From assembly GCA_964406735.1 (NCBI GenBank), contig CAYOSU010000009.1:1-64000 (forward strand): a stretch of DNA of 64,000 nucleotides, given 5' to 3'. Shown here piece after piece: positions 7,306 through 16,179 of the stretch (position 1 is the stretch's first letter; the number at the start of each line of letters is the position of its first letter). Position numbers and translations under genes: made by a program. This stretch comes from CAYOSU01 sp964406735. Its GTDB lineage: Bacteria; Bacillota; Clostridia; Christensenellales; CAMQZB01. Below the pieces are notes generated by a model. The model saw only the letters and a list, made by a program, of their open reading frames with translations. It searched no databases and was not told the origin of the DNA.

Positions 7306-9984
7306 ATGAAAAAAGCTATCGTTCGTATACTTGCCGTGATTTTAATATTGCAGGCGTTTTGCGTTAATATGCCCGTGGCACTCGCCGCAGAGACTACTAC
7401 GGAGGCAGATCCCGCCGCCATAGTCAATAAAATGGGCTCGCTCGACGTCTTTGCGGAGAATTATTCGGAGCTTAAGTATTACGAATTCGAACGCCCGTAT
7501 AAAATCGCTACAAGCAGTCAATATATCGCAGTTCTTGAGAACCGCACGGATACACAGCCCGGAAAGCTTCTCGTCTTTACGACGGGCGGCTCTTTCGTGT
7601 TCGAAAAGACCTTTAACGACCCGAGAGATCTCGAAATAGTCGGAAGCAAAATTTTCGTCCTCGACTACAACGAAGCCGAGGAGCTTACTTATATCTACTC
7701 CGTTTCTACCGTAACACAGGAAGCAACTATCGCTCTTTCGGACGTTATAGTTTATGACCTCGCATCAGACGGAACTAACCTTTATTTCCTCATCGGTTCG
7801 TTCGCAAGAAAGGTCGTTCGCTATCGCATCGAGGGGGACGCAGTTACGCTCGACGAGGAGTTCTCTACGGGTACGACATTCGCTAACGCTACGATGATAA
7901 CGGCAACGGGTGATCAGATTCTTGCGTATCAGACGAGCATGGGAATTTCTATGATAACCGCTCTCAACGTGACGTCGGGAAGAAAGACGGAGGTCATGAG
8001 CCTTCCCTCGGGCGGCATAACGGATTTTTGCTACAACGGCGAAAAGCTGTTTATTCTCAACCAGTCGGGCTGCTTTGTCGGAAATCTCTCCGCATCGCCT
8101 GACTTCGTTCTCGCTCTTTCGGTATCGACAGATCCGTCTTATTCGGGCAACATCAAAAAGCCCGTCTCGATAGCTTATTCTAAGTCTAACGCAAAGACGG
8201 TCTATATATTTGACGGCACGGGTGCGCTCGCTATCAAGGGCTTCTCCCTCTCACAGAACGTGCTTTTGTCCAACTTCTTCGCTATCGCTTCGTTCTCGGC
8301 GGACGAGGGTGCGTTCAACACTCCCCTCGATCTTGCTTACTCCGACGGCAAGACCTATTTTGCCGACTCCCTCAACATGAGGATAACGATCAGAACGGAC
8401 GGCGGCAAGAATTATTCATTCGTCGTAAAGGACTCTAAGGACAACACCCTATCCCCCGTATCGGTCGGCGCAGACTATTACGGAAATATCTTCGTTGCGA
8501 CGGCTACCAAGGTGTTGAAGTACTCCTCTACCTTTGAGCTGCTCGACGAGTACACCAAGCACGACTCTTCGGATTTCAGAAACGTTACGAGCATTTACGT
8601 TTCAGACGTGTCGGACGACGTTTACGTCGTTGACGGCAGCAGGCTCGTTAAGCTCGATACGACGGAAAATCTCTTTAAGGTCGTTAAGAGCGGCATTACC
8701 GCTAAAAACGCTTTCTTTGCGGACGACAAGTACGAAAGGCTTTACTTTATCTCCGCTAACGTCGTCAGCGTAGTCGATTCCAAGACGTACGAAAAGATCG
8801 CAAGTCTTAACGTCGGCAGAAGCTCGTCTTATATCGTCAAAGACGTCGTTTCCGACTTCGACGGCAGTGTTTACGTCCTTTGCGAGTTCGTCGGTGAAAA
8901 TTATCTCTTCAAATTCATATATAAAGACGGTCAGTATATAAGCGGCGGAAGCATTAAGCTTACGCCCGACAAGACGGCAAAGCTTAATCGTATGACGTTC
9001 GACGCTAAGAACGACCACATCTATTTCCTCGCAGAGGGACAGCACAGGGCATACGTCCTCGAACGCTATGAGTTCAGAGACCTCAACATTGCGTATTATT
9101 ACGACCTTGCCATCCCCAAGGACATTTTCGACGGAAAGGAGGATACGGAAGCGACGGTCGGCACTATCGTCGAGAGCGGCAACAGGCTTATTTATCCCCT
9201 CAACCCCGAGGACGAGCTTTATCCCGTCAACTACTCCTTTACGAGAGCAAGAAAGCTGAATGCAGGCGACCAAGTAGTCGTTGCGGGAAAGACGGCGGAC
9301 GGAAAGTATCTTTACGTTATCTACAACAACGCCGCAGGCTTTATGGACGTTCAAAGCGTTGACAGCTCCGAACAGAACACCGAAGTCCCCTATTCGTACG
9401 GCGTGGCACTCCACGAGAACGTATATCTTTATAAGTATCCGCTCATCACGACGTATAATCTGAAGCCGCTTTATTCTATTACGCAGCTTAAAAAGGATAC
9501 GCCGCTCAACATCATCAACAGAGCCGCAGACTACCTCTGCCCGTCGGGGCTTTATTGGTACTACGTGTCTTACGTTGACGAGGGCGGTAATACGGTCTAC
9601 GGCTATATTCCGAGGTACAATACCGTCGAAAACGCAGAGATCTATACGCCCGAGATCGAGTACGGCAAAATAAACGCCGAGCTGTTGCACGGCTATGCGG
9701 AGGTCTACGCAGACCTTGGCGAGACTAAGCTCGGTGTCCATCTTGCGGACAAGACCAAGGTCGAGATCCTCGATAAGTCGGCAGGAGATTTTATCTTCGT
9801 TCGTGAGATCACCGACGACGGCTACGGCGTTGTGGGCTACGTTAAAAAGTCAGAGATAACATACGACGCACAGACGAAGTCTACTACGACCGCACTTATT
9901 CTTATCGGCGTTCTCATCGTCGTTGTGGCACTTCTTATCGTAGTCAAGGTTGCGTATTCAAAATATAAGAGAAAACACGGTTAA
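7306..9984 (+). CDS. large exported beta-propeller/SH3-like protein with C-terminal anchor
   Basis: An 892-residue protein. Residues 1-27 are a cleavable signal peptide ending ALAAE. About 45-600 is a long series of beta-propeller-like blades (recurring patterns such as VYVVDGSRLVKLD, IYFLAEGQHRAYVL and GNIFVATATKVLKY) similar to NHL/YVTN propellers. About 630-860 has SH3-like modules with AAGFMDVQSV, VYGYIPRYNTVEN and GYGVVGYVKKSEI. A transmembrane helix at about 865-885 precedes a basic end (YSKYKRKHG). The body therefore lies outside the cell, tethered at its C-terminus. It follows the smaller SH3-like gene by 105 bp. A wall-associated sensing or binding role is plausible but unproven. GGAGG-like sequence and AAAGAGG lie before the ATG. 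Confidence 0.82.
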   Translation: MKKAIVRILAVILILQAFCVNMPVALAAETTTEADPAAIVNKMGSLDVFAENYSELKYYEFERPYKIATSSQYIAVLENRTDTQPGKLLVFTTGGSFVFEKTFNDPRDLEIVGSKIFVLDYNEAEELTYIYSVSTVTQEATIALSDVIVYDLASDGTNLYFLIGSFARKVVRYRIEGDAVTLDEEFSTGTTFANATMITATGDQILAYQTSMGISMITALNVTSGRKTEVMSLPSGGITDFCYNGEKLFILNQSGCFVGNLSASPDFVLALSVSTDPSYSGNIKKPVSIAYSKSNAKTVYIFDGTGALAIKGFSLSQNVLLSNFFAIASFSADEGAFNTPLDLAYSDGKTYFADSLNMRITIRTDGGKNYSFVVKDSKDNTLSPVSVGADYYGNIFVATATKVLKYSSTFELLDEYTKHDSSDFRNVTSIYVSDVSDDVYVVDGSRLVKLDTTENLFKVVKSGITAKNAFFADDKYERLYFISANVVSVVDSKTYEKIASLNVGRSSSYIVKDVVSDFDGSVYVLCEFVGENYLFKFIYKDGQYISGGSIKLTPDKTAKLNRMTFDAKNDHIYFLAEGQHRAYVLERYEFRDLNIAYYYDLAIPKDIFDGKEDTEATVGTIVESGNRLIYPLNPEDELYPVNYSFTRARKLNAGDQVVVAGKTADGKYLYVIYNNAAGFMDVQSVDSSEQNTEVPYSYGVALHENVYLYKYPLITTYNLKPLYSITQLKKDTPLNIINRAADYLCPSGLYWYYVSYVDEGGNTVYGYIPRYNTVENAEIYTPEIEYGKINAELLHGYAEVYADLGETKLGVHLADKTKVEILDKSAGDFIFVREITDDGYGVVGYVKKSEITYDAQTKSTTTALILIGVLIVVVALLIVVKVAYSKYKRKHG

Positions 9985-9990
9985 AACGTT

Positions 9991-10019
9991 AAGCCGTCTC
10001 GTTTGAGACGGCTTTTTTT
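9991..10019 (+). terminator. terminator of the propeller protein gene
   Basis: Stem AGCCGTCTC/GAGACGGCT with a GTTT loop and a T7 run, 6 bp after the stop codon. Confidence 0.9.
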
Positions 10020-10047
10020 ATTTTGCTAAAAGGCATTGTTATTTATT

Positions 10048-10077
10048 AAAAGACCTGAGATTTTCCCAGGTCTTTTG
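10048..10077 (-). terminator. terminator facing the GH43 gene
   Basis: Stem AAAAGACCTG/CAGGTCTTTT, usable in both directions, about 140 bp beyond the GH43 stop. The intervening 10080-10217 is T-rich, then full of short CGATG/CGTCG-like words; no gene is seen there. Confidence 0.65.
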
Positions 10078-10217
10078 TTGAATTATTATTTTGTTTTTTT
10101 GACGATGAGTTTATCGCTTTGATTATTTGGTTTCGATGACGCAATCGGTCGCTTTAATCGGTTTGTTCAGGCGATGGCGTTATCGTTTTATTTCGACGGC
10201 GATGATCGTCGTTTGAG

Positions 10218-11933
10218 TTATTTTATCTCTACGACGTCGCCTGTCGTGATGCCGTGCTCGTTGAAGGTGTCTACACGGCAGTAGTAGGTCGGATTCTCTG
10301 TGTCGAGGAGGGTTATATTTACCTTTTCGCCCTCGAATACCTGCCAAGTTGAGTAGAGCGTATCGGGAGTCAAGCCGTAAGCGACTATATAGCCGACTTT
10401 TCCGTCTACCTTATCCCAAGTAACTTCTGCGGTCATGCCCGAAGTTCTCTTTGCGATGACGTTTTCTGCCTTTGCGCAAAGGGGCTCGTCCCCTATTCCG
10501 AATACTCTGAGTCCCGAAATAGCCATGCGGGAGTTATACGGGAACTCGTAGCCGACTACTTTCAAGTATCTTGCGGTCGGTTTTTCGTCAAACGTTATGA
10601 AGTCGTTTCCAAAGTTTGTGTCGGCGTTCTTTTTGTCTACTATCACAGTCCAGTTCTCGCCGTCCGTGCTTCCCAAAAGCTGCCAGCGTGTCTTTAAGTC
10701 GCTCTTTGTGTCGATATATCTCTTATCGTAGAAAGAGCCTTGCTTCTTTATGCCTTTAAGCTGAGGTACTTCGCAATCGGCAAAGTTTATCTGAACGGAA
10801 GAGATCTCTCTTTCCTTGCCAAGGTCTATCTGATACCACTCGCCTGCGTTTGCGCTGTTTGCGCACCACCAGTTCTTGATGTTCTCGTTTACGCCCTTAT
10901 CGGGAGTGTTATCGCCGTAAGTAGAAGACGCCGTTGCCTTTGCGTTATAGGAAAGGAGCATCTCGGTGGGCTTAACTGAGAGCGGATCGAACTTTCCGTT
11001 GGGAATCTCCAACGGGAAGTCACAAAGGAACTGATTTGCGTACATCGTGCCATCTTTATCAAAGCCTACCGGGAAAAGTCCGAGTCTTCTCTCGAACGCC
11101 TCGTTTTCAGCGATACACATCGACGCAATATGCCAATAATTGCCGAACTTATCCGCTATCGTCGAGCCATGTCCTGCGCCTCTTATAAATCCTGCAGGCT
11201 TTGAGGAGAACGGGTTATGTGCCTGATATTTGAACTCGCCCAAAGGAGAGTCGGAAACGTATACGCCGTCGCCGTATGCGAGCATCTCGGTCGCAGGGCA
11301 GGCAAACTGCAAGTAGTACTTGCCGTTGTACTTTGTCATATACGCACCCTCGATAAAGGGAATATTGCCTACAATCTTTTCTTTGAGCTCGTCCATCTTG
11401 GTCTTGGGCGGTTCACGGTAAAGCTCAGTTCTCTGCCAGCCGCTTTGCTCGTAGCGATTCATGAAAAGTCCCTTAGGCTCGCCTATCGGCTCGAACGTCT
11501 TGTTATCAAGCTCGATGCCGTAAATAGGCGTTCTGTTGGAGCAACCCCAGTAGAAATATACTCTGCCGTCGTCGTCCTCGAAGATATCGGGATCCCAGAA
11601 GGGGAATATCTTGCTGACCTTTTCAAACTTGCCGCTCATAGGGTCTTTCGTTCTGTATATCCAGTTCTTTTTGTGCTTGCTTGCGGAAAAATACAGGTAA
11701 TCCCCTATCTGACGAACGTCGGGAGCGTAGGAGTACATCTCCGTAGTCATCTCTTTGAACTTCCAATCGAAAAGGTCGTCGGAATACCAGAATCCGCCGC
11801 TCATCGATGCGAAGATATAATACGTGCCCTTGAAAAGAACGAGCGTGGGGTCCGCCGCCTCTCTGAAAGCGTTGTACTTCAACTTGTGCTGATACCTGTA
11901 ATTCAAGTTTAACGGATTGCAATACTTTTTCAT
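10218..11933 (-). CDS. GH43-family glycosidase with F5/8C and Fn3 modules
   Basis: A 571-residue glycoside hydrolase. Residues 1-330 form the five-bladed GH43 propeller with the expected acidic triad: D28 in AADPTLV (base), D114 or D116 in FWDPDIFEDDDG (pKa modulator) and E195 in FIEGAYMT (acid). About 335-480 is a discoidin/F5-8C-like carbohydrate-binding module (NWWCANSANAGEWYQIDLG) and about 490-570 is a fibronectin type III domain. GH43 enzymes remove arabinose, xylose or related sugars from plant glycans. No signal peptide is present, so it probably acts on imported oligosaccharides. AAAGGAGAAATGAA fits the ATG. It follows a sugar isomerase by 41 bp and a GPH symporter, forming a utilisation locus. 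A paralogue of the same architecture lies at 20466-22235. Confidence 0.9.
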   Translation of the reverse strand: MKKYCNPLNLNYRYQHKLKYNAFREAADPTLVLFKGTYYIFASMSGGFWYSDDLFDWKFKEMTTEMYSYAPDVRQIGDYLYFSASKHKKNWIYRTKDPMSGKFEKVSKIFPFWDPDIFEDDDGRVYFYWGCSNRTPIYGIELDNKTFEPIGEPKGLFMNRYEQSGWQRTELYREPPKTKMDELKEKIVGNIPFIEGAYMTKYNGKYYLQFACPATEMLAYGDGVYVSDSPLGEFKYQAHNPFSSKPAGFIRGAGHGSTIADKFGNYWHIASMCIAENEAFERRLGLFPVGFDKDGTMYANQFLCDFPLEIPNGKFDPLSVKPTEMLLSYNAKATASSTYGDNTPDKGVNENIKNWWCANSANAGEWYQIDLGKEREISSVQINFADCEVPQLKGIKKQGSFYDKRYIDTKSDLKTRWQLLGSTDGENWTVIVDKKNADTNFGNDFITFDEKPTARYLKVVGYEFPYNSRMAISGLRVFGIGDEPLCAKAENVIAKRTSGMTAEVTWDKVDGKVGYIVAYGLTPDTLYSTWQVFEGEKVNITLLDTENPTYYCRVDTFNEHGITTGDVVEIK

Positions 11934-11974
11934 TTCATTTCTCCTTTCTTTCCTTGTTTATGTATAAAATATTA

Positions 11975-12829
11975 TCATTTATTGAAATAATTACGCAAGT
12001 ATTTTGCGCTTTGCTCGACAGATTTGAGATTATTGTCTTCAACGAAGTCAGACGTTTGCTCCAAAACGGCGTATTCTACACCTATCTCCTCGGCAATTTT
12101 CAGTATGCCGTCAAGGTCGATATTGCCCGTTCCGAGCTCCATGCACGACGCCTTTTTGATGCTGCCCTTTTTATCGGTCTTTCTTATTCCTCTGTCGCAG
12201 ACGTGAATGAGCTTTACCCTGTCGCCAAGCTTTTTCAAAAGCAGCTTTGCGTCTACGCCGCACTCCGAAAGCCAGTAGGTATCTACCTCGAAGTTGACGT
12301 ATTTCGGGTCGGTAAGGCTTGTTATCATCTCGTACGGGGTCTTATATTGGCTGTTTTCGGGGTAGCTCATAAACTCTACGTTGTGGTTGTGGTAAAGAAG
12401 CTCTACGCCGCCGCTTGAAAGCAGCTTTCCAGCCTTATTTAAGTACTCACACAGCTTTTTGACTGCGGATTCATCGCTATAATCCAAAAACTGCATGCCC
12501 GTAATTACAACGTATTTCGTGCCTAACGCCTTTGCATCCTCAGCAGTCTTTGCAGGCTCGTTCAATATGCCGTTCAAGTCCTTGTGATACGACACGACTT
12601 CAAGACCACGGGAGAGAACCTCTTCTTTCCAGTCAACGTCGCCGTTTCCGACCGGCATTCCTGCCATCTTACAAAGCATCCTTACGGCAAAAGAGAGCTT
12701 CCCCATCATAAAAGCGTTCAGCTCTATGCCGTCAAAGCCCCATTCCTTTATTTTATCGAGCGACGTTTTTGCGCATTTTGCGTTCTTTGCCGCTTCTCTT
12801 ATTCCGAATTGCTGAATACCGAATTTCAA
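11975..12829 (-). CDS. sugar phosphate isomerase/epimerase (AP-endonuclease-2 TIM barrel)
   Basis: A 284-residue xylose-isomerase-like TIM barrel. Visible metal-site motifs are LLYHNHNVEF (His), VNFEVDTYWL (Glu, Asp), KLIHVCDRGI (His) and YAVLEQT (Glu), the pattern of the COG1082 family that isomerises or epimerises sugars or keto-inositols. It probably processes a sugar brought in by the upstream GPH symporter or released by the downstream GH43 enzyme. The start is TTG, giving MKFGIQQFGIREAAK, since no ATG fits and GAGG sits 9 nt upstream. An extended -10 (TGCTACAAT, 12862-12870) lies before it, so it may also be transcribed apart from the symporter. Exact substrate unknown. Confidence 0.85.
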   Translation of the reverse strand: MKFGIQQFGIREAAKNAKCAKTSLDKIKEWGFDGIELNAFMMGKLSFAVRMLCKMAGMPVGNGDVDWKEEVLSRGLEVVSYHKDLNGILNEPAKTAEDAKALGTKYVVITGMQFLDYSDESAVKKLCEYLNKAGKLLSSGGVELLYHNHNVEFMSYPENSQYKTPYEMITSLTDPKYVNFEVDTYWLSECGVDAKLLLKKLGDRVKLIHVCDRGIRKTDKKGSIKKASCMELGTGNIDLDGILKIAEEIGVEYAVLEQTSDFVEDNNLKSVEQSAKYLRNYFNK

Positions 12830-12932
12830 TAGCCTATACCTCGCATTCTATTCTATTTTTTATTGTAGCATAAAATTTAGCTGTATTATTGCAAAATATT
12901 AAGAATTCTTTGCATATTTTATGGGTTTTTCG

Positions 12933-14381
12933 TTATTTCTCTACGCCCTTCGAGGCAAGCTGAAATCTTATCTCGGGCATTTCCTTATCAAGGCGGTAGA
13001 ACAGCATCAGAACGAGCGTTACGCATATACCGATAAGGTTTGCGCCGAGCGCCATGAATATAAGCATATTTTTGACCTTGTCGCTCTGAACGAACGGAAG
13101 TCCGTTATCGACGGGCGGAACGTAGCCCGTTTGCGTCAGGGACATATTGAATATACTCTGTCCGATGCCTGCCGCTATCGTTCCGATGACGGCGTATAGC
13201 GAGATCGCAAAGCCGTCTACCCTCACGCCGCTTGTATATTCGACGTGATCGAGTGTATCTGCAAGCATGGCTGTCGTCATATAAGTCGACGGGATATAGC
13301 CGAATGCGTATATCAGCATGCCGATAATTACCGTCGTTAAGTCCTTTGGGGAGGAAAGCGCAACGATTAAGCCGACGATGCTGAGTATGCTTCCGAAAAG
13401 CACGCTGTTGCGCTTGCCGAATTTCTTGATGAGCGGCACTACGAACAGTACGCCGAAGCCTATCGGCATCTGACCGACGGCGTTATATATCGTATACACC
13501 GTGTCGCCGCCGACGTAATCTGCGAGCACGAATCGGCAGTAGTAGAGCTTGCTTATATTCGCCATGCTGACGAACATACCCGAAACGAGGGCGTTTATCG
13601 CTAAAATGACGAAGTATTTGCTCGAAAAGACGGCTTTTATCTGTCTTGCGATAGAAAGCGTTCGGTCTATCTTTTTCTTATTGTAATTTTCCGTTACACG
13701 CTCTCTTGTGAAATAATATTCGAGCAATATACAGGGCGATGCGATGACGGATAGGCAGGAAAATACCAAAAGCCACATCCGTGCGCTTACGCCCATCATC
13801 GGCAAAAGCACCATCGGGAAGACCATCGCAACGACCGATCCCGGGAGGAAAATGCTGCCTACGTTGGTGAAAACGGCGTTTTTGTCTCTCTCGGCGGAAT
13901 TGCTCGTTGAAAGCGGCATCATCAGGTTGTGGCTGGTGTTATATATCTGGTACGCTACGGAGTAGTACAGGTTGTAGCTTATCGCTACCCAGACTGCTTT
14001 GAGTAGATCGCCTGCCGTCTCGGGTACGGACACTATCAATATGCCCGATATGAGTATCAAGGGGGCAGATATCAAAAGCCACGGGCGTGCTTTGCCCTGC
14101 TTCGTCGAGGTCTTCTCTATTAGCTGACCGATGAGTATCGCAGAAACGGAGTCCAACATCTTGGATATTAAGGGAAGCACGGCAAGAAATATTCCGCCAT
14201 ACAGCGAGCCTAAGCGCAAGACGTCGGTGTAGTATACCGTTACGTAGCTGCCGATGACCATATTGAGCGTCAATGCGCCTGACGGTCCGAACAAAAAGCC
14301 GAGTATGCGCTCTTTTGTCGTTACTTTGTCGTCAGGTACTTTGGAATCGAATATTTTTGACGAAAATGCCGTGGTCTTCAT
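12933..14381 (-). CDS. GPH-family sugar:cation symporter
   Basis: A 482-residue, twelve-helix major-facilitator-type protein of the glycoside-pentoside-hexuronide:cation symporter family (MelB/XynB-like). Family hallmarks seen are an N-terminal loop with FGPSGALTLNMVIGSYVTVYYTDVL, RPWLLISAPL after helix 3, and the ANISKLYYCRFVLADY region after helix 7. It should import an oligosaccharide or glycoside with Na+ or H+ for the isomerase and GH43 enzyme that follow on the same strand. AGGGGAAAG precedes the ATG. A second GPH symporter (58734-60188) has the same features but a different context. Confidence 0.88.
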   Translation of the reverse strand: MKTTAFSSKIFDSKVPDDKVTTKERILGFLFGPSGALTLNMVIGSYVTVYYTDVLRLGSLYGGIFLAVLPLISKMLDSVSAILIGQLIEKTSTKQGKARPWLLISAPLILISGILIVSVPETAGDLLKAVWVAISYNLYYSVAYQIYNTSHNLMMPLSTSNSAERDKNAVFTNVGSIFLPGSVVAMVFPMVLLPMMGVSARMWLLVFSCLSVIASPCILLEYYFTRERVTENYNKKKIDRTLSIARQIKAVFSSKYFVILAINALVSGMFVSMANISKLYYCRFVLADYVGGDTVYTIYNAVGQMPIGFGVLFVVPLIKKFGKRNSVLFGSILSIVGLIVALSSPKDLTTVIIGMLIYAFGYIPSTYMTTAMLADTLDHVEYTSGVRVDGFAISLYAVIGTIAAGIGQSIFNMSLTQTGYVPPVDNGLPFVQSDKVKNMLIFMALGANLIGICVTLVLMLFYRLDKEMPEIRFQLASKGVEK

Positions 14382-14484
14382 TACTTTCCCCTATCTATCA
14401 TTTATTTGACCTTATTGTAGGCTATCAACGTAAACTTTTCATAAATTATTCGTAATCTCGGCGTTAATTATGAAAGAGGTGGGG

Positions 14485-14537
14485 TGTGGCTATCGCCACA
14501 AGTGAATAGTGAATAGTGGTGGATGAAGTTATTATTT
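14485..14537 (+). repeat. dispersed intergenic repeat R3, copy 1
   Basis: TGTGGC-hairpin (GTGGC/GCCAC) followed by AGTGAATAGTGAATAGTG and GGATGAAGTTATTATT. A near-identical copy is at 42597-42660. Here it lies directly before an R1 copy. No ORF is credible in it. Confidence 0.75.
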
Positions 14538-14539
14538 AA

Positions 14540-14612
14540 AACAATCCCGAAGTACCCTCCGCAGACAGCTCCCTTTACACAAAGGAGCCTTTCATATGGT
14601 TTGCTCGTTATT
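14540..14612 (+). repeat. dispersed intergenic repeat R1, copy 1 (degraded first hairpin)
   Basis: Shares ACAATCCC, then GACAGCTCCCTTTACACAAA and GGAGCCTTTCATATGGTTTGC with the other R1 copies at 26935, 38019, 38927 and 42536. In this copy the first hairpin arm is disrupted (AGTACCCTCCGCAGAC). Confidence 0.8.
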
Positions 14613-14641
14613 AAAAAAGACGCTTGGGAAGCGTCTTTGGG
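14613..14641 (-). terminator. terminator of rarA
   Basis: Perfect stem AAAGACGCTT-GGG-AAGCGTCTTT with a six-T run on the minus strand. It lies about 140 bp past the rarA stop. Confidence 0.75.
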
Positions 14642-14673
14642 TGATTGGTTTGTCGAAGTTTGTGAGAATTATA

Positions 14674-14744
14674 GAGAATTATAGTTTATAATTATTTGCG
14701 TAGATGTTAGTGAGAATTATAGTTTATAATCATTTGCGTAGACG
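14674..14744. repeat. near-tandem duplication of about 33 bp
   Basis: GAGAATTATAGTTTATAAT followed by (T/C)ATTTGCGTAGA(T/C)G occurs twice, starting at about 14674 and 14712, between the rarA stop and its terminator. Only two positions differ between the copies. Confidence 0.7.
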
Positions 14745-14779
14745 AAAGATGGCAAAGAGGAACGGTTTTTGAAAAAAGT

Positions 14780-16081
14780 TTAGTCGTCGGATTCTTCTTT
14801 GCGGTAGCGCATTTTGGCTTCTTCGCCGTTTTTGCCCTTGTGGTAGTACTTTTTATCCTTGAGCTTATCGGGAAGGTATTGTTGTTTTACGTAGCCGCCG
14901 AAGTTATGCGGATAAAGGTAGGACTTTTTCTCGTAGGACGCCTTTTCTTCGGGCGTGTAGTGATAGTTCCTGAGGTGCTGCGGCACGTCGTCGTCGCATA
15001 TCTTCGTCGCATCCTCGTGCGCACTGTCCATCGTGGTTACGACGGAGTTGGACTTTTCCGACAGGCAGACGTATATTATCGCCTCGGTTAGCGGTAGCCG
15101 TCCCTCGGGAAGTCCCAATTTTTCAAGGGCGGTATACGCACTCGTTGCGACGACAAGCGCATTTGGGTTCGCTAAGCCTACGTCCTCGGCAGAGTGCGCT
15201 ATGACTCGTCTTGCGATGAGAAGCGGATCGCAACCTGCCGCAATAAGTCTTTCGGAGTAATACACAGCCGCATCGGGATCGCTACCTCTCAGCGACTTGC
15301 AAAAGGCGGACAGCATATTGTAATACAGCGTTTCGTCAACGGATATTACACGTCTTTGCGAGGACTGTTCGGCGTCCGTCTTTGTTATATGCACCGTTCC
15401 GCTCTCGTCGGGGTACGTCGAAAGCGCTGCAAGCTCCAAGAAGTTATACGCAGAGCGCAGGTCGCCGTTAGCCGCAAAGACGAAGTGCGAAAGGGCGTCC
15501 TCGTCGAGCGTTATTTTCATGTGCTTCAAGCCTTTTTCGCTCGAAAGGGCACGCAAAAGTCCCTCTTTTATGTCCTCGTCCGACAGCTTTTTGAGTTCGA
15601 ACACGGCGCAACGGCTAACTATTGCCGGCGTCATTGCGATATACGGGTTCTCCGTCGTGCTTCCGATGAAGATTATATCGCCGCTCTCTATCGCAGGGAG
15701 CAGGCTATCGCTCTGCGCCTTGTTGAAGCGGTGGCACTCGTCGAGCAAAAGGTAAGTCTTTTTGCCGAACATTTTGAGGTTTGTTCTCGCCTCCTCCGCT
15801 ACCCGCTTTACGTCCGCAACTCCGCTCGTTACGGCGTTGAGTTTGACGAAGTTGCCTTTGGTCTCCTTGGAAACGATGTTCGCAAGCGTGGTCTTTCCGC
15901 TCCCAGGAGGGCCGAAAAAGATACAGCTTCCGAGCTTATCGGCACGGATGGCTCTGAAAAGCAGGGAGTTTTTGTTTACGATATGCTTCTGTCCCAAGAA
16001 CTCTTCGAGGCTTTGCGCTCTCATCCTATCCGCCAACGGGCGGGACATTATTGAAGTGTTGTCAAAATCGAATAGATCCAT
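14780..16081 (-). CDS. rarA: replication-associated recombination AAA+ ATPase RarA (MgsA)
   Basis: A 433-residue clamp-loader-like AAA+ ATPase that acts at stalled replication forks. Walker A is G57-PPGSGKT-T64 and Walker B is LLLDECHR (D114, E115). The sensor 1 region GSTTENP, arginine-finger region SRC and the C-terminal MgsA tetramerisation domain (ALVVATSAYTALEKLGLPEG, PQHLRNYHY) are all present, so it is full length. The N-terminus MDLFDF matches the family start, yet no Shine-Dalgarno sequence precedes it and the -10 box ends 7 bp upstream, so the mRNA may be leaderless. It is divergent from the RNase P RNA gene. Confidence 0.95.
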   Translation of the reverse strand: MDLFDFDNTSIMSRPLADRMRAQSLEEFLGQKHIVNKNSLLFRAIRADKLGSCIFFGPPGSGKTTLANIVSKETKGNFVKLNAVTSGVADVKRVAEEARTNLKMFGKKTYLLLDECHRFNKAQSDSLLPAIESGDIIFIGSTTENPYIAMTPAIVSRCAVFELKKLSDEDIKEGLLRALSSEKGLKHMKITLDEDALSHFVFAANGDLRSAYNFLELAALSTYPDESGTVHITKTDAEQSSQRRVISVDETLYYNMLSAFCKSLRGSDPDAAVYYSERLIAAGCDPLLIARRVIAHSAEDVGLANPNALVVATSAYTALEKLGLPEGRLPLTEAIIYVCLSEKSNSVVTTMDSAHEDATKICDDDVPQHLRNYHYTPEEKASYEKKSYLYPHNFGGYVKQQYLPDKLKDKKYYHKGKNGEEAKMRYRKEESDD

Positions 16082-16087
16082 AGCTAA

Positions 16088-16116
16088 ATTTTAGCACAAT
16101 GCAACGCTTTTTTCAA
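16088..16116 (-). promoter_or_regulatory. rarA promoter, likely yielding a leaderless mRNA
   Basis: TTGAAA-N17-TAAAAT with TGC just before the -10 (extended -10). The -10 ends at 16088 and the ATG begins at 16081, so transcription should start at or within 1-2 nt of the start codon. Confidence 0.7.
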
Positions 16117-16143
16117 GAAAAATCGCTAATTTGCCGCAATTAG

Positions 16144-16172
16144 TTGCATCATATCGCTTTTTGTGCTATAAT
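16144..16172 (+). promoter_or_regulatory. rnpB promoter
   Basis: TTGCAT-N17-TATAAT with a TGC extended -10, starting transcription around 16179, a few bases before the P1 helix of RNase P RNA. Confidence 0.85.
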
Positions 16173-16179
16173 CACAAGG

